64,000 nt of DNA from Candidatus Scybalocola faecipullorum (GTDB taxonomy: Bacteria; Bacillota; Clostridia; Lachnospirales; Lachnospiraceae): contig DVJY01000065.1 in assembly GCA_018716485.1 (NCBI GenBank), positions 25,653-89,652 of the forward strand. Reading direction: 5' to 3'. The position numbers and the translations under genes are program-made. The notes under the pieces are model-generated. The model was not told where the DNA came from. It saw nothing but the letters and a program-made list of their open reading frames with translations, and did not search any database. Positions 26,128 through 34,504 of this stretch are shown here, piece after piece. Every line of letters starts with the position of its first letter. Position 1 is the first letter of the stretch.

Positions 26128-26187
26128 ACTGAGCTATCCAACATGGATGGTCATGCAGGCACCGCGCAGAAATGAGGTGGCAGATAT

Positions 26188-27723
26188 ATGTCTTTAATCC
26201 ATGTACAAAATCTTACATTTGCCTACGACGGCAGTTATGATACTGTTTTTGAAAATGTCTCACTGATGTTGGATACTGATTGGAAACTGGGCTTTACAGG
26301 CAGGAACGGCCGCGGCAAGACCACGTTTTTAAATCTTTTAATGGGGAAATATAAATATTCCGGTACGATCAGCGCCAATGTCCATTTTGACTATTTTCCA
26401 TTTCACGTCAGTGATCCCCAAGCCATGGCCGTGGATATTGCGGAGACTGTTGTTCCGGAGTTTGAATACTGGAGGCTGCAGAAAGAACTGAACAAGTTAA
26501 AGCTTACAGATGAAGTGCTTTACAGACCTTTTGAAACACTGTCCAACGGAGAGCAGACGAAAGTGCTTCTGGCAATGCTGTTTATGCGGGAAGATAATTT
26601 TTTGCTGATTGATGAGCCGACCAATCATCTGGATATGGCCGGACGGGAAATCATTAAAGATTATTTGAACTCAAAAAAAGGTTTTATTCTCGTTTCCCAT
26701 GACAGAACGCTGCTAGACGGCTGTGTGGATCATATTTTATCCATCAACAAAACAAATATTGAAGTTCAGCAAGGCAATTTTTCGTCATGGTATGAAAACA
26801 AAATACGTCAGGATCATTTTGAGATGGCTGAAAATGAACGTCTGAAAAAAGAAATATACAGGCTGAAAGCATCGGCAAGTCAGGCCGGCCAGTGGGCAGA
26901 TCGCGTAGAATCAACGAAAATCGGACATAAGCAGCAAATAAAATATGAAAAAAATATCGGTCTCAGATCGTATATCGGAGAGAAATCAAGACGGATGCAG
27001 CAGCGGCGCAAAAATCTGGAACGGCGGCAAAATCAGGCAATCGAAGATAAAAAGCAGCTTTTGAAAAATGTGGAGACAACCGATGCCCTGAAGCTGTCTC
27101 CGTTAAAATATCACGCACCGCGGCTGATATGGTTTAATAAAGTCAGTTTCGGTTATGAAGGATGGCATTTATGTGACAATGTATCTTTTGAAATCAATAC
27201 AGGTGATCGTATAGCGATTTGCGGTGCCAATGGATGTGGCAAATCAAGTATTCTCAAAATGATTTTAAATATTGGGGAAATACAAAATCTGACTTATGAA
27301 GGACAGATCCAGATTGGCAGCGGCCTTAAAATATCCTATGTCCCGCAGCGCACAGATCATTTGAAAGGCAGTCTGACAGATTATGCACGGCAGAAAGATA
27401 TTGATGAAAGTCTGTTTAAAGCAATTTTGCGGAAAATGGATTTTGAACGTGTCCAATTTGAAAAAAGTATGGAAGATTTCAGCGAAGGTCAGAAAAAGAA
27501 GGTGCTGATCGCAGGCAGTCTTTGTGAAAAGGCCCATTTGTATATATGGGATGAACCGCTGAATTTTATCGATATTTTTTCCAGAATGCAGATTGAAGAG
27601 ATGATTTTGTCCGGCAGACCGACCATGCTTTTTGTGGAGCACGACAGGAGGTTCGCTGAAAAAATAGCGACAAAGATGATCAATCTGGACGATTTTGCGG
27701 CCATTGACAATCCGAAAAAATAA
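26188..27723 (+). CDS. Lsa-like ABC-F ribosomal protection protein
   Basis: A 511-residue soluble protein with two ABC domains and no membrane segments. Domain one has GRNGRGKTT, LSNGEQTK and LIDEPTNHLD. Domain two has GANGCGKSS, FSEGQKKK and IWDEPLNFID. The linker (about residues 190-300) is basic and helical, matching the antibiotic-resistance domain that reaches the ribosomal peptidyl-transferase centre. The N-terminal LTFAYDG ... WKLGFTGRNGRGKTT and linker WADRVEST resemble the Lsa/Vga group, which protects against lincosamides, streptogramin A and pleuromutilins. The attenuator upstream supports drug-inducible expression. Actual resistance is inferred, since some ABC-F members have other roles. 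Confidence 0.88.
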   Translation: MSLIHVQNLTFAYDGSYDTVFENVSLMLDTDWKLGFTGRNGRGKTTFLNLLMGKYKYSGTISANVHFDYFPFHVSDPQAMAVDIAETVVPEFEYWRLQKELNKLKLTDEVLYRPFETLSNGEQTKVLLAMLFMREDNFLLIDEPTNHLDMAGREIIKDYLNSKKGFILVSHDRTLLDGCVDHILSINKTNIEVQQGNFSSWYENKIRQDHFEMAENERLKKEIYRLKASASQAGQWADRVESTKIGHKQQIKYEKNIGLRSYIGEKSRRMQQRRKNLERRQNQAIEDKKQLLKNVETTDALKLSPLKYHAPRLIWFNKVSFGYEGWHLCDNVSFEINTGDRIAICGANGCGKSSILKMILNIGEIQNLTYEGQIQIGSGLKISYVPQRTDHLKGSLTDYARQKDIDESLFKAILRKMDFERVQFEKSMEDFSEGQKKKVLIAGSLCEKAHLYIWDEPLNFIDIFSRMQIEEMILSGRPTMLFVEHDRRFAEKIATKMINLDDFAAIDNPKK

Positions 27724-27766
27724 CGGTAGTATAGCTTAAAAGACAGAATTTACAGGAGGGATTTTC

Positions 27767-28372
27767 ATGGAATTGACATTTACGAGAGCACAGGCACTGG
27801 AACTGCTTAAAAAATATAATAAAGAACCGTTTCATCTGCTCCATGGTCTGACGGTGGAAGGTGTGATGCGATGGTTTGCCAAGACACTGGGTTACGGTGA
27901 CCAGGCAGATTACTGGGGACTTGCAGGACTTCTCCATGATGTGGATTTTGAGATGTACCCGGAGCAGCATTGTCAGAAAGCGCCGGAACTTTTAAAAGAA
28001 ATCGGTGCTTCCGATGATTTTATTCATACAGTGTGCAGCCATGGATACGGTCTGTGCAGTGATGAGGTGCCAACCCATCAGATGGAAAAAGTGCTGTTTG
28101 CAGTCGATGAATTGACTGGCCTTGTGGGAGCGGCCATAAAAATGCGGCCGTCCAAAAGTGTGATGGATCTGGAAGTATCAAGTCTGAAAAAGAAATTCAA
28201 GGACAAACGCTTTGCTGCCGGATGTTCCAGAGATGTCATACGTCAGGGCGCGCAGATGCTTGGATGGGAACTGGATGAATTATTTGCAAAAACCATTGAA
28301 GCGATGAGAAGCTGCGAAGCGGCAGTGAATGAGGAAATGAAGGCAGAGGAAGTTCATGCGGACACTGAATGA
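27767..28372 (+). CDS. HD-domain protein (putative phosphohydrolase)
   Basis: A 201-residue HD-superfamily protein. The metal-binding residues are visible as HLLHG (residues 25-29), LLHDVDFEMYPEQH (HD pair) and a later ELTG/Asp region (AVDELTGLVG). This matches the HDIG-type hydrolases that dephosphorylate nucleotides, though the substrate is unknown. An ACAGGAGGG ribosome site precedes the start. The last 17 bases overlap the start of holA, so the two genes are translationally coupled. Confidence 0.85.
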   Translation: MELTFTRAQALELLKKYNKEPFHLLHGLTVEGVMRWFAKTLGYGDQADYWGLAGLLHDVDFEMYPEQHCQKAPELLKEIGASDDFIHTVCSHGYGLCSDEVPTHQMEKVLFAVDELTGLVGAAIKMRPSKSVMDLEVSSLKKKFKDKRFAAGCSRDVIRQGAQMLGWELDELFAKTIEAMRSCEAAVNEEMKAEEVHADTE

Positions 28373-29333
28373 ACATATTAAAACGGGAAAATTTAAAAAT
28401 GTTTATCTTTTGTATGGGCCGGAAGTCTATTTGAGAAAGCAATACAGAGATAAGTTAAAAACTGCCCTCATCGGCGATGACGACACGATGAATTATAATT
28501 ATTTTGAAGGCAAAGGGCTCGATGTGAAAAGTATCATCAGCCTTGCGGAAACCATGCCGTTTTTTGCCGAGCGCAGGCTGATCATTATTGAAAACAGCGG
28601 GTTTTTTTCGTCATCACAGGATGAATTGGCCGACTATATCAAACAGATGCCGGATACTACATTTATAATTTTTGCGGAGGAAAACGCTGATAAGCGCAAT
28701 AAGCTTTATAAAACAGTCAGCAGCGTCGGTTATGCCGCAAATATGGCGAGTCCTGATGAAAAGACATTGAAACGGTGGATTGGGAGTATTATCCGCCAAG
28801 AAGGGAAAAATGTATCTGAAAGGACAGTAGAAAAGTTTTTAGATACTGTGGATAATGATATGGAAAATATCCGGCAGGAGCTGGAAAAGCTGCTCTGCTA
28901 TACAGTCGGGAAGGATATCGTTGACGAAGATGATGTAGCTCAGATATGTTCTGTGCATACGGAGAATAAGATTTTTGAGATGATCAACAATGTTGCGATG
29001 AAAAAGCAGAGGGAAGCGCTCCGTCTTTATGACGATCTTCTGACGCTGAAAGAGCCGGCTATGCGGATTCTTTATCTCATTGCCAGACAGTTTAATACGC
29101 TGCTGCAAATTAAGGAATTGGCAGTTCAGGGGTTTTCGTCCCAGATAATCGCAGAAAGGACAGGAATGAAAGAGTTTGTCGTCAGAAAGAATATGGGACT
29201 GACGAGAAAATTCAGCATTGAAGAATTAAAAGAAGCACTGACTGACTGTGTCAGAAGCGAGGAAGCAGTAAAGACCGGTATCATGAACGATCAGATGGCG
29301 GTGGAACTGATCATTATCCGCTACAGCGCCTGA
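28356..29333 (+). CDS. holA: DNA polymerase III delta subunit
   Basis: A 325-residue clamp-loader delta subunit that opens the sliding clamp during replication. The N-terminus NVYLLYGPEVYLRKQYRDKL and the later motifs ETMPFFAERRLIIIEN and NDMENIRQELEKLLCYT are typical of HolA. The position directly before rpsT (opposite strand) is the conserved Firmicute arrangement. The start overlaps the HD gene by 17 bases. A bidirectional terminator follows at 29343-29383. Confidence 0.93.
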   Translation: MRTLNEHIKTGKFKNVYLLYGPEVYLRKQYRDKLKTALIGDDDTMNYNYFEGKGLDVKSIISLAETMPFFAERRLIIIENSGFFSSSQDELADYIKQMPDTTFIIFAEENADKRNKLYKTVSSVGYAANMASPDEKTLKRWIGSIIRQEGKNVSERTVEKFLDTVDNDMENIRQELEKLLCYTVGKDIVDEDDVAQICSVHTENKIFEMINNVAMKKQREALRLYDDLLTLKEPAMRILYLIARQFNTLLQIKELAVQGFSSQIIAERTGMKEFVVRKNMGLTRKFSIEELKEALTDCVRSEEAVKTGIMNDQMAVELIIIRYSA

Positions 29334-29342
29334 TTATTAAAC

Positions 29343-29383
29343 AAAAAAGCCATGTGACAGAGGGTTTGGTCACATGGCTTTTT
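29343..29383. terminator. Bidirectional intrinsic terminator between holA and rpsT
   Basis: A 10-bp stem GCCATGTGAC/GTCACATGGC flanked by A6 on the left and T5 on the right, so it works as a terminator in both directions for the convergent genes. Confidence 0.92.
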
Positions 29384-29409
29384 ATATGATCAATATCAAT
29401 TTATGTCAA

Positions 29410-29673
29410 TTAAGCAAGTTTATTTACAGCTAAATTCAAGCGGCTGATTTTTCTGGAAGCTGTGTTTTTGTGATAAACACCTTTAGATGCTGCTTTATCA
29501 ATGGCGCTTGTAGCGTTTAATAAAGCTGCCTTTGCTGCTTCAACGTCTTTAGCGGCGATTGCTGCATCCACTTTCTTGATTGCTGTTTTTACACTTGATT
29601 TGATAGATTTGTTTCTTGCTGCTTTTGTCTGATTTACTAAAATTCTTTTCTTAGCTGATTTAATATTAGCCAA
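29410..29673 (-). CDS. rpsT: 30S ribosomal protein S20
   Basis: An 87-residue, lysine/alanine-rich S20 protein that binds 16S rRNA early in small-subunit assembly. The sequence ANIKSAKKRILVNQTKAARN and the C-terminal NTASRKISRLNLAVNKL are typical. The start codon is TTG at 29673: CGGAGGTG lies 9 bases upstream and the protein then begins exactly like other S20 proteins. An ATG-initiated frame at 29748 would add 25 residues with no similarity to S20. S20 of E. coli also starts with UUG and represses its own translation; the same may apply here. Confidence 0.95.
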   Translation of the reverse strand: MANIKSAKKRILVNQTKAARNKSIKSSVKTAIKKVDAAIAAKDVEAAKAALLNATSAIDKAASKGVYHKNTASRKISRLNLAVNKLA

Positions 29674-29775
29674 TGTTTTGCACCTCCGAAAAAATTTCAT
29701 ATCTTGATAGGTTGTGATTATATTCATTGGTTTTCGCAATGCGGACACGGACGTTTACGAAAACACACTGCTAAT

Positions 29776-29804
29776 ATAATAGTTGAAATCAGAGGTATTG
29801 TCAA
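29776..29804 (-). promoter_or_regulatory. Promoter of rpsT
   Basis: Minus-strand TTGACA (29799-29804), 17-base spacer, TATTAT (29776-29781), about 100 bases before the TTG start. The gap to gpr on the other strand holds no clear sigma-G promoter that I could fix. Confidence 0.8.
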
Positions 29805-29883
29805 TACATAATCTGAAATGTTTTGGAGAAAAATATGTGCATACAGACAGCGATATATGAGCGGACGAAGGAGATGGATGAAG

Positions 29884-30852
29884 ATGAAAGCAATGTGGGA
29901 AAAAGCGGCGCCAGTGCGGACAGATATTGCGCTGGAAGCAGCAGAATACTATACCGGCGGCCGTCGGTCCTCAGACGGCATTCATATTGAAGAGTTTTAT
30001 GACAAGGACAACGATATTCTAGTAACTAAAGTCCAAGTGACCAATGAGGCCGGCCAACAGCGGCTTCATAAGCCAAAGGGCACATACATTACGTTGGAAA
30101 CGCCCCATTTGGGCGAGCCGGATGAAGATTATCACAGGGAAATCACCGGCGTGCTGATGGCACAGCTGAAAACACTGCTTCCCGGCATTGAAAAGAAAAA
30201 AATTCTTGTGGCGGGGATCGGCAACCGGGAGATTACGCCGGATGCCCTTGGGCCGCTGACTATTGAACATCTTTTTATTACACGGCATTTGATCAAAGCC
30301 TACGGGCAGGATACAGAGGTGACAAAGGGACTGGGCAATGTCAGCGCCATTGCGCCCGGCGTCATGGCTCAGACAGGTATGGAAGGCAGGGAAATTATTT
30401 CGGGAATTATAAAATCGACGGCGCCGGAAGTGCTGATTGTGATTGATGCGCTGGCAGCACGCAGCACGAAGAGGCTGAACCGGACAATCCAGCTGACGGA
30501 TACAGGTATTCACCCGGGCGCCGGTGTAGGTAATTACAGAAATGAACTGACAAAAGACACGCTTGGCATTCCGGTCATTGCCATTGGTATTCCGACGGTT
30601 ATTGATGCGGCAACGATTGTCAGCGATACGATGACAGGAATGCTGCATGTGCTGGAAAATCAGAAGAAGCTCCACGAGATTTATGATGCGGTGAAAGACT
30701 TTGATGAACAGGAGAAGTATTATTTAATGAGGGAACTGATGGAACCGTCTATGGCGGATATGTTTGTTACACCGAAAGATATTGATGAGACCATCGGACG
30801 TATCAGCTATACCGTATCGGAGGCGATTAATTCACTCTGTCATGCCGTTTAG
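29884..30852 (+). CDS. gpr: Germination protease GPR
   Basis: A 322-residue spore endoprotease that degrades small acid-soluble proteins during germination. It is made as a zymogen; the sequence VRTDIALEA at residues 11-19 matches the autocleavage site, which resembles the SASP cleavage motif. Further typical blocks are VAGIGNREITPDALGPLTIEHL and PGAGVGNYRNEL. I chose ATG at 29884, with AAGGAG 9 bases upstream; ATG at 29878 is too close to that site. The gene precedes spoIIP as in other spore-forming Clostridia and would be expressed in the forespore. Confidence 0.94.
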   Translation: MKAMWEKAAPVRTDIALEAAEYYTGGRRSSDGIHIEEFYDKDNDILVTKVQVTNEAGQQRLHKPKGTYITLETPHLGEPDEDYHREITGVLMAQLKTLLPGIEKKKILVAGIGNREITPDALGPLTIEHLFITRHLIKAYGQDTEVTKGLGNVSAIAPGVMAQTGMEGREIISGIIKSTAPEVLIVIDALAARSTKRLNRTIQLTDTGIHPGAGVGNYRNELTKDTLGIPVIAIGIPTVIDAATIVSDTMTGMLHVLENQKKLHEIYDAVKDFDEQEKYYLMRELMEPSMADMFVTPKDIDETIGRISYTVSEAINSLCHAV

Positions 30853-30971
30853 CGGTATGAGCATATCTGCGATGCCGGAGAATATAATAGATTAAAGATA
30901 ACATCGGTGTACAAGAAAGACAGCATCTTGGCTGCCGGTGTCTGGCAGAAAGCAGATAGGAAGTGAAAAAG

Positions 30972-32192
30972 ATGGCGTTCCGATACGGCAAATACAGACT
31001 GAGACTTTGGCGGGCAGGCGGATTTTGTTTGTGTGCCCTGATGGCATTCCAGATCAAGATTAACGGCAGTCCTGCACGTTTTTTATTTCAGGCGGTTTTT
31101 CCGGGCATTAATTATACTGAAGGAAATGATTCGGGAAGTTTTTTTGAAAACAGCGCCGCGCTCGTAAAGCAGTGTTTGTTTCCGGGGGCGGCGTATATTT
31201 ATGAACAGGCTTCGGGGAAAATAAAAATAGCCGATGAATATTATCCGAGCCGGACAGATTTAAATAGAGTCAGTGAAGAAAATGCGGCAAAAGTTCAGGA
31301 AAATCTTGAAGAACAGGCTGAAAAAGAAAATGCGGCTGCAAGAGAAAGCGGTGCAGACAAGGACCATGATGAAGATGCAGTATCTGCGCAGGCGGCTGTA
31401 TCGTCCAACGTATCCGGGACGGTTTATCCCATGTCTTCCCTGCTGGACTACAATTTTGTGATGAATCAGTTTTTTATCGTTGATGCGTCCACATCCTGTG
31501 ATCGTTCGGTCATTAACCCTGAAGTTCTGCTCGGCAAAGATCTGACCATGGATTTGGCAGGTGATGAGCCGAAAGTGCTCATTTACCACACCCATTCGCA
31601 GGAAACCTTTGCCGACAGTGTCCCGGGAGATGAATATGGCACGGTCATCGGGCTGGGCAATACACTGACAGAGATTCTTGAGGAAAAATACGGGGTTAGT
31701 GTGTATCACGACAAAGGGGTTTATGATATGATCGATGGCGTGCTGGACCGCAGTGAAGCGTATTCGCTGGCTCTGCCGGTCGTTGAACAGATTTTGGAAG
31801 AAAACCCTTCGATTAAAGTGGTCATTGATTTACATAGAGATGGTGTAAATGAAGATACTCACCTTGTTACTCAGATAAATGGAAAGCCGACCGCACAGAT
31901 TATGTTTTTTAACGGATTGTGCAGAAGCGCTGCCTCAGGCACGAGCGGGTATATACAAAATCCTTATTTGACGGACAATCTGGCGTTCAGTTTCCAGCTT
32001 CAGCTAAAAGCTGCCGAAAAATATCCGGATTTTACGAGACGCATTTATTTGAGATCTTACCGCTATAATATGCATGTAGCTCCGAGAACACTGCTGGTCG
32101 AATGCGGCGCTCAGACCAATACGGTTGAGGAAGTGCAAAATGCCATGGAACCGCTGGCGGATATTTTATACAGTGTGCTGTCGGGAACGTGA
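30972..32192 (+). CDS. spoIIP: Stage II sporulation protein P
   Basis: A 406-residue cell-wall hydrolase that works with SpoIID and SpoIIM during engulfment. An N-terminal membrane anchor (residues 12-28, AGGFCLCALMAFQIKI) is followed by an acidic linker rich in Glu/Ala (about 95-135) and the amidase/endopeptidase domain. Active-site-like residues appear in LIYHTHSQE, VVIDLHRDG and LLVECGAQ. ATG at 30972 follows AGGAAGTG, and a GTG at 30963 is within that site. Position between gpr and lepA is conserved in Clostridia. Confidence 0.92.
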   Translation: MAFRYGKYRLRLWRAGGFCLCALMAFQIKINGSPARFLFQAVFPGINYTEGNDSGSFFENSAALVKQCLFPGAAYIYEQASGKIKIADEYYPSRTDLNRVSEENAAKVQENLEEQAEKENAAARESGADKDHDEDAVSAQAAVSSNVSGTVYPMSSLLDYNFVMNQFFIVDASTSCDRSVINPEVLLGKDLTMDLAGDEPKVLIYHTHSQETFADSVPGDEYGTVIGLGNTLTEILEEKYGVSVYHDKGVYDMIDGVLDRSEAYSLALPVVEQILEENPSIKVVIDLHRDGVNEDTHLVTQINGKPTAQIMFFNGLCRSAASGTSGYIQNPYLTDNLAFSFQLQLKAAEKYPDFTRRIYLRSYRYNMHVAPRTLLVECGAQTNTVEEVQNAMEPLADILYSVLSGT

Positions 32193-32198
32193 TTTTGC

Positions 32199-32228
32199 TT
32201 GTATGAAAAACCTTTTATATGCTATAAT
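32199..32228 (+). promoter_or_regulatory. Promoter of lepA
   Basis: TTGTAT (32199-32204), 18-base spacer, extended -10 TGC-TATAAT (32220-32228). Confidence 0.65.
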
Positions 32229-32303
32229 ATACTCTGTATGTAAAGCCGCCAATATGACGGCAGAAGCAGAAGATAAGTTATGCAGACAGGAGGCTGTGAT
32301 TTT

Positions 32304-34115
32304 TTGAGTATAGACCAAAGTAAAATCAGAAATTTTTGTATTATTGCCCATATCGATCATGGCAAATCGACATTGGCAGACAGAATTATTGAAAAAACAG
32401 GATTACTGACGAGCCGTGAGATGCAGGCTCAGGTGCTTGATAATATGGAACTGGAGCGGGAGCGGGGCATTACGATTAAATCTCAGGCTGTGCGTATCAT
32501 CTATAAGGCAAAAGACGGCGAAGAGTATGTTTTCAATTTAATTGATACGCCGGGACATGTAGACTTTAATTATGAAGTATCAAGAAGTCTGGCGGCATGT
32601 GATGGAGCAATTCTTGTCGTTGATGCGGCTCAGGGCATCGAAGCGCAGACACTGGCAAATGTTTATCTGGCACTGGATCATGATCTGGATGTGATGCCTG
32701 TCATCAATAAAATTGATCTTCCAAGCGCCGATCCTGACAGAGTCGTGGCGGAGATTGAAGATGTGATCGGTATTGAAGCCCACGATGCGCCGAGAATTTC
32801 GGCGAAGAACGGTACGAATATTGATGAAGTGCTGGAACAGATCATTATGAAGATACCGGCGCCGGACGGCGATCCGGATGCGCCGCTGAAAGCACTGATT
32901 TTTGATGCCGTCTATGATTCTTATAAAGGCGTCATCGTCTTTTTCAGAGTGCGGGATGGAAAAGTCGCCAAAGGCACAAAAGTGCGTATGATGGCCACAG
33001 GCGCGGAATTTGATGTTGTGGAAGTCGGCTATTTTGGCGCAGGGCAGTTTATTCCGTGTGATGAACTGAGCGCGGGTATGGTCGGCTATCTGACCGCAAG
33101 TATAAAAAATTTAAAGGAAACCCATGTGGGAGATACAATCACAGATGCGGCGCGTCCTTGTGATCAGGCGCTTCCGGGGTATAAAAAAGTCAACCCGATG
33201 GTATACTGCGGCATGTATCCGGCAGACGGCGCCAAGTATCCCGATTTGCGGGAAGCCTTGGAAAAGCTGCAGTTAAATGATGCGTCTCTTCAGTTTGAGC
33301 CGGAAACTTCCGTCGCTTTGGGATTTGGCTTCCGATGCGGCTTCCTCGGCCTGCTGCATCTTGAAATTATCCAGGAACGGCTTGAGCGTGAATATAATCT
33401 GGATCTGGTGACGACGGCACCGTCGGTTATTTACAAAGTGCATAAGACAAACGGCGATGTCATTGATCTGACCAATCCGTCCAATATGCCGGATCCTTCT
33501 GAAATTGAATATATGGAAGAACCGGTTGTTTCTGCGGAAATTATGGTGACGACAGAATTTATCGGGCCGATCATGGAACTTTGTCAGGAGCGCCGGGGCG
33601 TTTATCTGGGTATGGAATATATGGAAACGACCCGTGCCGTGCTGCGCTACGAACTGCCTCTGAATGAAATTATTTATGACTTTTTTGATGCATTGAAGTC
33701 AAGATCCAGAGGCTACGCTTCTTTTGATTATGAAATGAAAGGATATGTCCGTTCGGATTTGTGTAAATTGGATATTCTTGTCAACAGAGAAGAAGTGGAT
33801 GCACTGTCCTTTATTGTATTCAGCGGTTCGGCCTATGAGCGCGGGCGCAAGATGTGCGAGAAGCTGAAAGAAGAAATTCCGAGACAGCTGTTTGAGATTC
33901 CGATCCAGGCGGCTATCGGCAGCAAAATCATTGCCCGCGAGACAGTGAAGGCAATGCGCAAAGATGTACTGGCCAAGTGTTACGGCGGCGATATCAGCCG
34001 TAAAAAGAAGCTGCTTGAAAAGCAGAAGGAAGGCAAGAAGCGTATGCGTCAGATCGGCAATGTGGAAATCCCGCAGAAGGCTTTTATGAGTGTATTAAAA
34101 CTTGACGATAAATAA
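32304..34115 (+). CDS. lepA: Elongation factor 4 (LepA)
   Basis: A 603-residue translational GTPase that back-translocates or rescues stalled ribosomes. G motifs are [10 protein letters not shown] (G1), RGITI (G2), DTPGH (G3) and NKIDLPSA (G4, NKID). The C-terminal LepA-specific domain ends with [22 protein letters not shown]. The start is probably TTG at 32304, since CAGGAGG lies 10 bases upstream and the ATG at 32280 precedes that site. It is followed 15 bases later by an ArsR regulator with its own ribosome site. Confidence 0.96.
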   Translation: MSIDQSKIRNFCIIAHIDHGKSTLADRIIEKTGLLTSREMQAQVLDNMELERERGITIKSQAVRIIYKAKDGEEYVFNLIDTPGHVDFNYEVSRSLAACDGAILVVDAAQGIEAQTLANVYLALDHDLDVMPVINKIDLPSADPDRVVAEIEDVIGIEAHDAPRISAKNGTNIDEVLEQIIMKIPAPDGDPDAPLKALIFDAVYDSYKGVIVFFRVRDGKVAKGTKVRMMATGAEFDVVEVGYFGAGQFIPCDELSAGMVGYLTASIKNLKETHVGDTITDAARPCDQALPGYKKVNPMVYCGMYPADGAKYPDLREALEKLQLNDASLQFEPETSVALGFGFRCGFLGLLHLEIIQERLEREYNLDLVTTAPSVIYKVHKTNGDVIDLTNPSNMPDPSEIEYMEEPVVSAEIMVTTEFIGPIMELCQERRGVYLGMEYMETTRAVLRYELPLNEIIYDFFDALKSRSRGYASFDYEMKGYVRSDLCKLDILVNREEVDALSFIVFSGSAYERGRKMCEKLKEEIPRQLFEIPIQAAIGSKIIARETVKAMRKDVLAKCYGGDISRKKKLLEKQKEGKKRMRQIGNVEIPQKAFMSVLKLDDK

Positions 34116-34130
34116 AAGGAAGGTGTGCTT

Positions 34131-34490
34131 ATGGCAGTCAAAGACGTTGAATGCTGTGATGAAATTTTGGTGCATGATGATCTTGTGAAAGCTGTGCGGG
34201 CACATATTCCGGATGAAGACAAGCTGTATGATCTTGCGGAAATTTTTAAAGTATTCGGTGATTCTACAAGAATCCGTATTTTATACGTCTTGTTTGAATC
34301 GGAAATGTGCGTCTGTGATATTGCCCAAGCGCTGAATATGACTCAGTCGGCGATTTCCCATCAGCTGAAAATTTTAAAACAGTCGAAACTTGTCTCAAAC
34401 CGCAGAGAAGGAAAATCTGTCATTTATTTTCTGGCGGATGGACATGTCAGAACGATTATTAACCAAGGACTTGAACATATTGAAGAATAA
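34131..34490 (+). CDS. ArsR/SmtB-family metal sensor with alpha3N-like and alpha5 sites
   Basis: A 119-residue winged-helix repressor. The DNA-reading helix is TQSAISHQLKILKQSKLV. Two candidate metal sites are visible. An alpha3N-like Cys set comprises Cys60 and Cys62 (EMCVCDIA), plus N-terminal Cys8/Cys9. The alpha5 site is complete: Asp103, His105, His116 and Glu119, with exact D-x-H-x10-H-x2-E spacing. Having both sites is known for CadC. ATG at 34131 follows GGAAGGTG. It lies between lepA and a beta-galactosidase, with no transporter adjacent. The metal P-type ATPase of this window has its own CsoR regulator 30 kb away. Confidence 0.9.
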   Translation: MAVKDVECCDEILVHDDLVKAVRAHIPDEDKLYDLAEIFKVFGDSTRIRILYVLFESEMCVCDIAQALNMTQSAISHQLKILKQSKLVSNRREGKSVIYFLADGHVRTIINQGLEHIEE

Positions 34491-34504
34491 TTGGGAGGAA
34501 GCGA

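Larger units (their letters stand above)
25856..26187 (+). ncRNA. Attenuator leader RNA of the ABC-F gene
   Basis: This 330-nt leader holds, in order: a six-codon peptide with a strong ribosome site (25883-25903), a small hairpin ACGGC/GCCGT (25928-25942), a stem ACCGGA/TCCGGT (25989-26016), an intrinsic terminator (26034-26067) and a nested hairpin before the gene (26085-26127). Antibiotic-ABC-F genes of Firmicutes are known to be controlled by ribosome stalling on short upstream peptides. The exact antiterminator pairing could not be resolved by eye. Confidence 0.75.

Noticed and set aside
29814..29883. Sigma-G promoter before gpr (TGCATA/CATACAG-like words)
   Set aside because: The hexamers do not combine at the 17-18 bp spacing needed, so no promoter was called.
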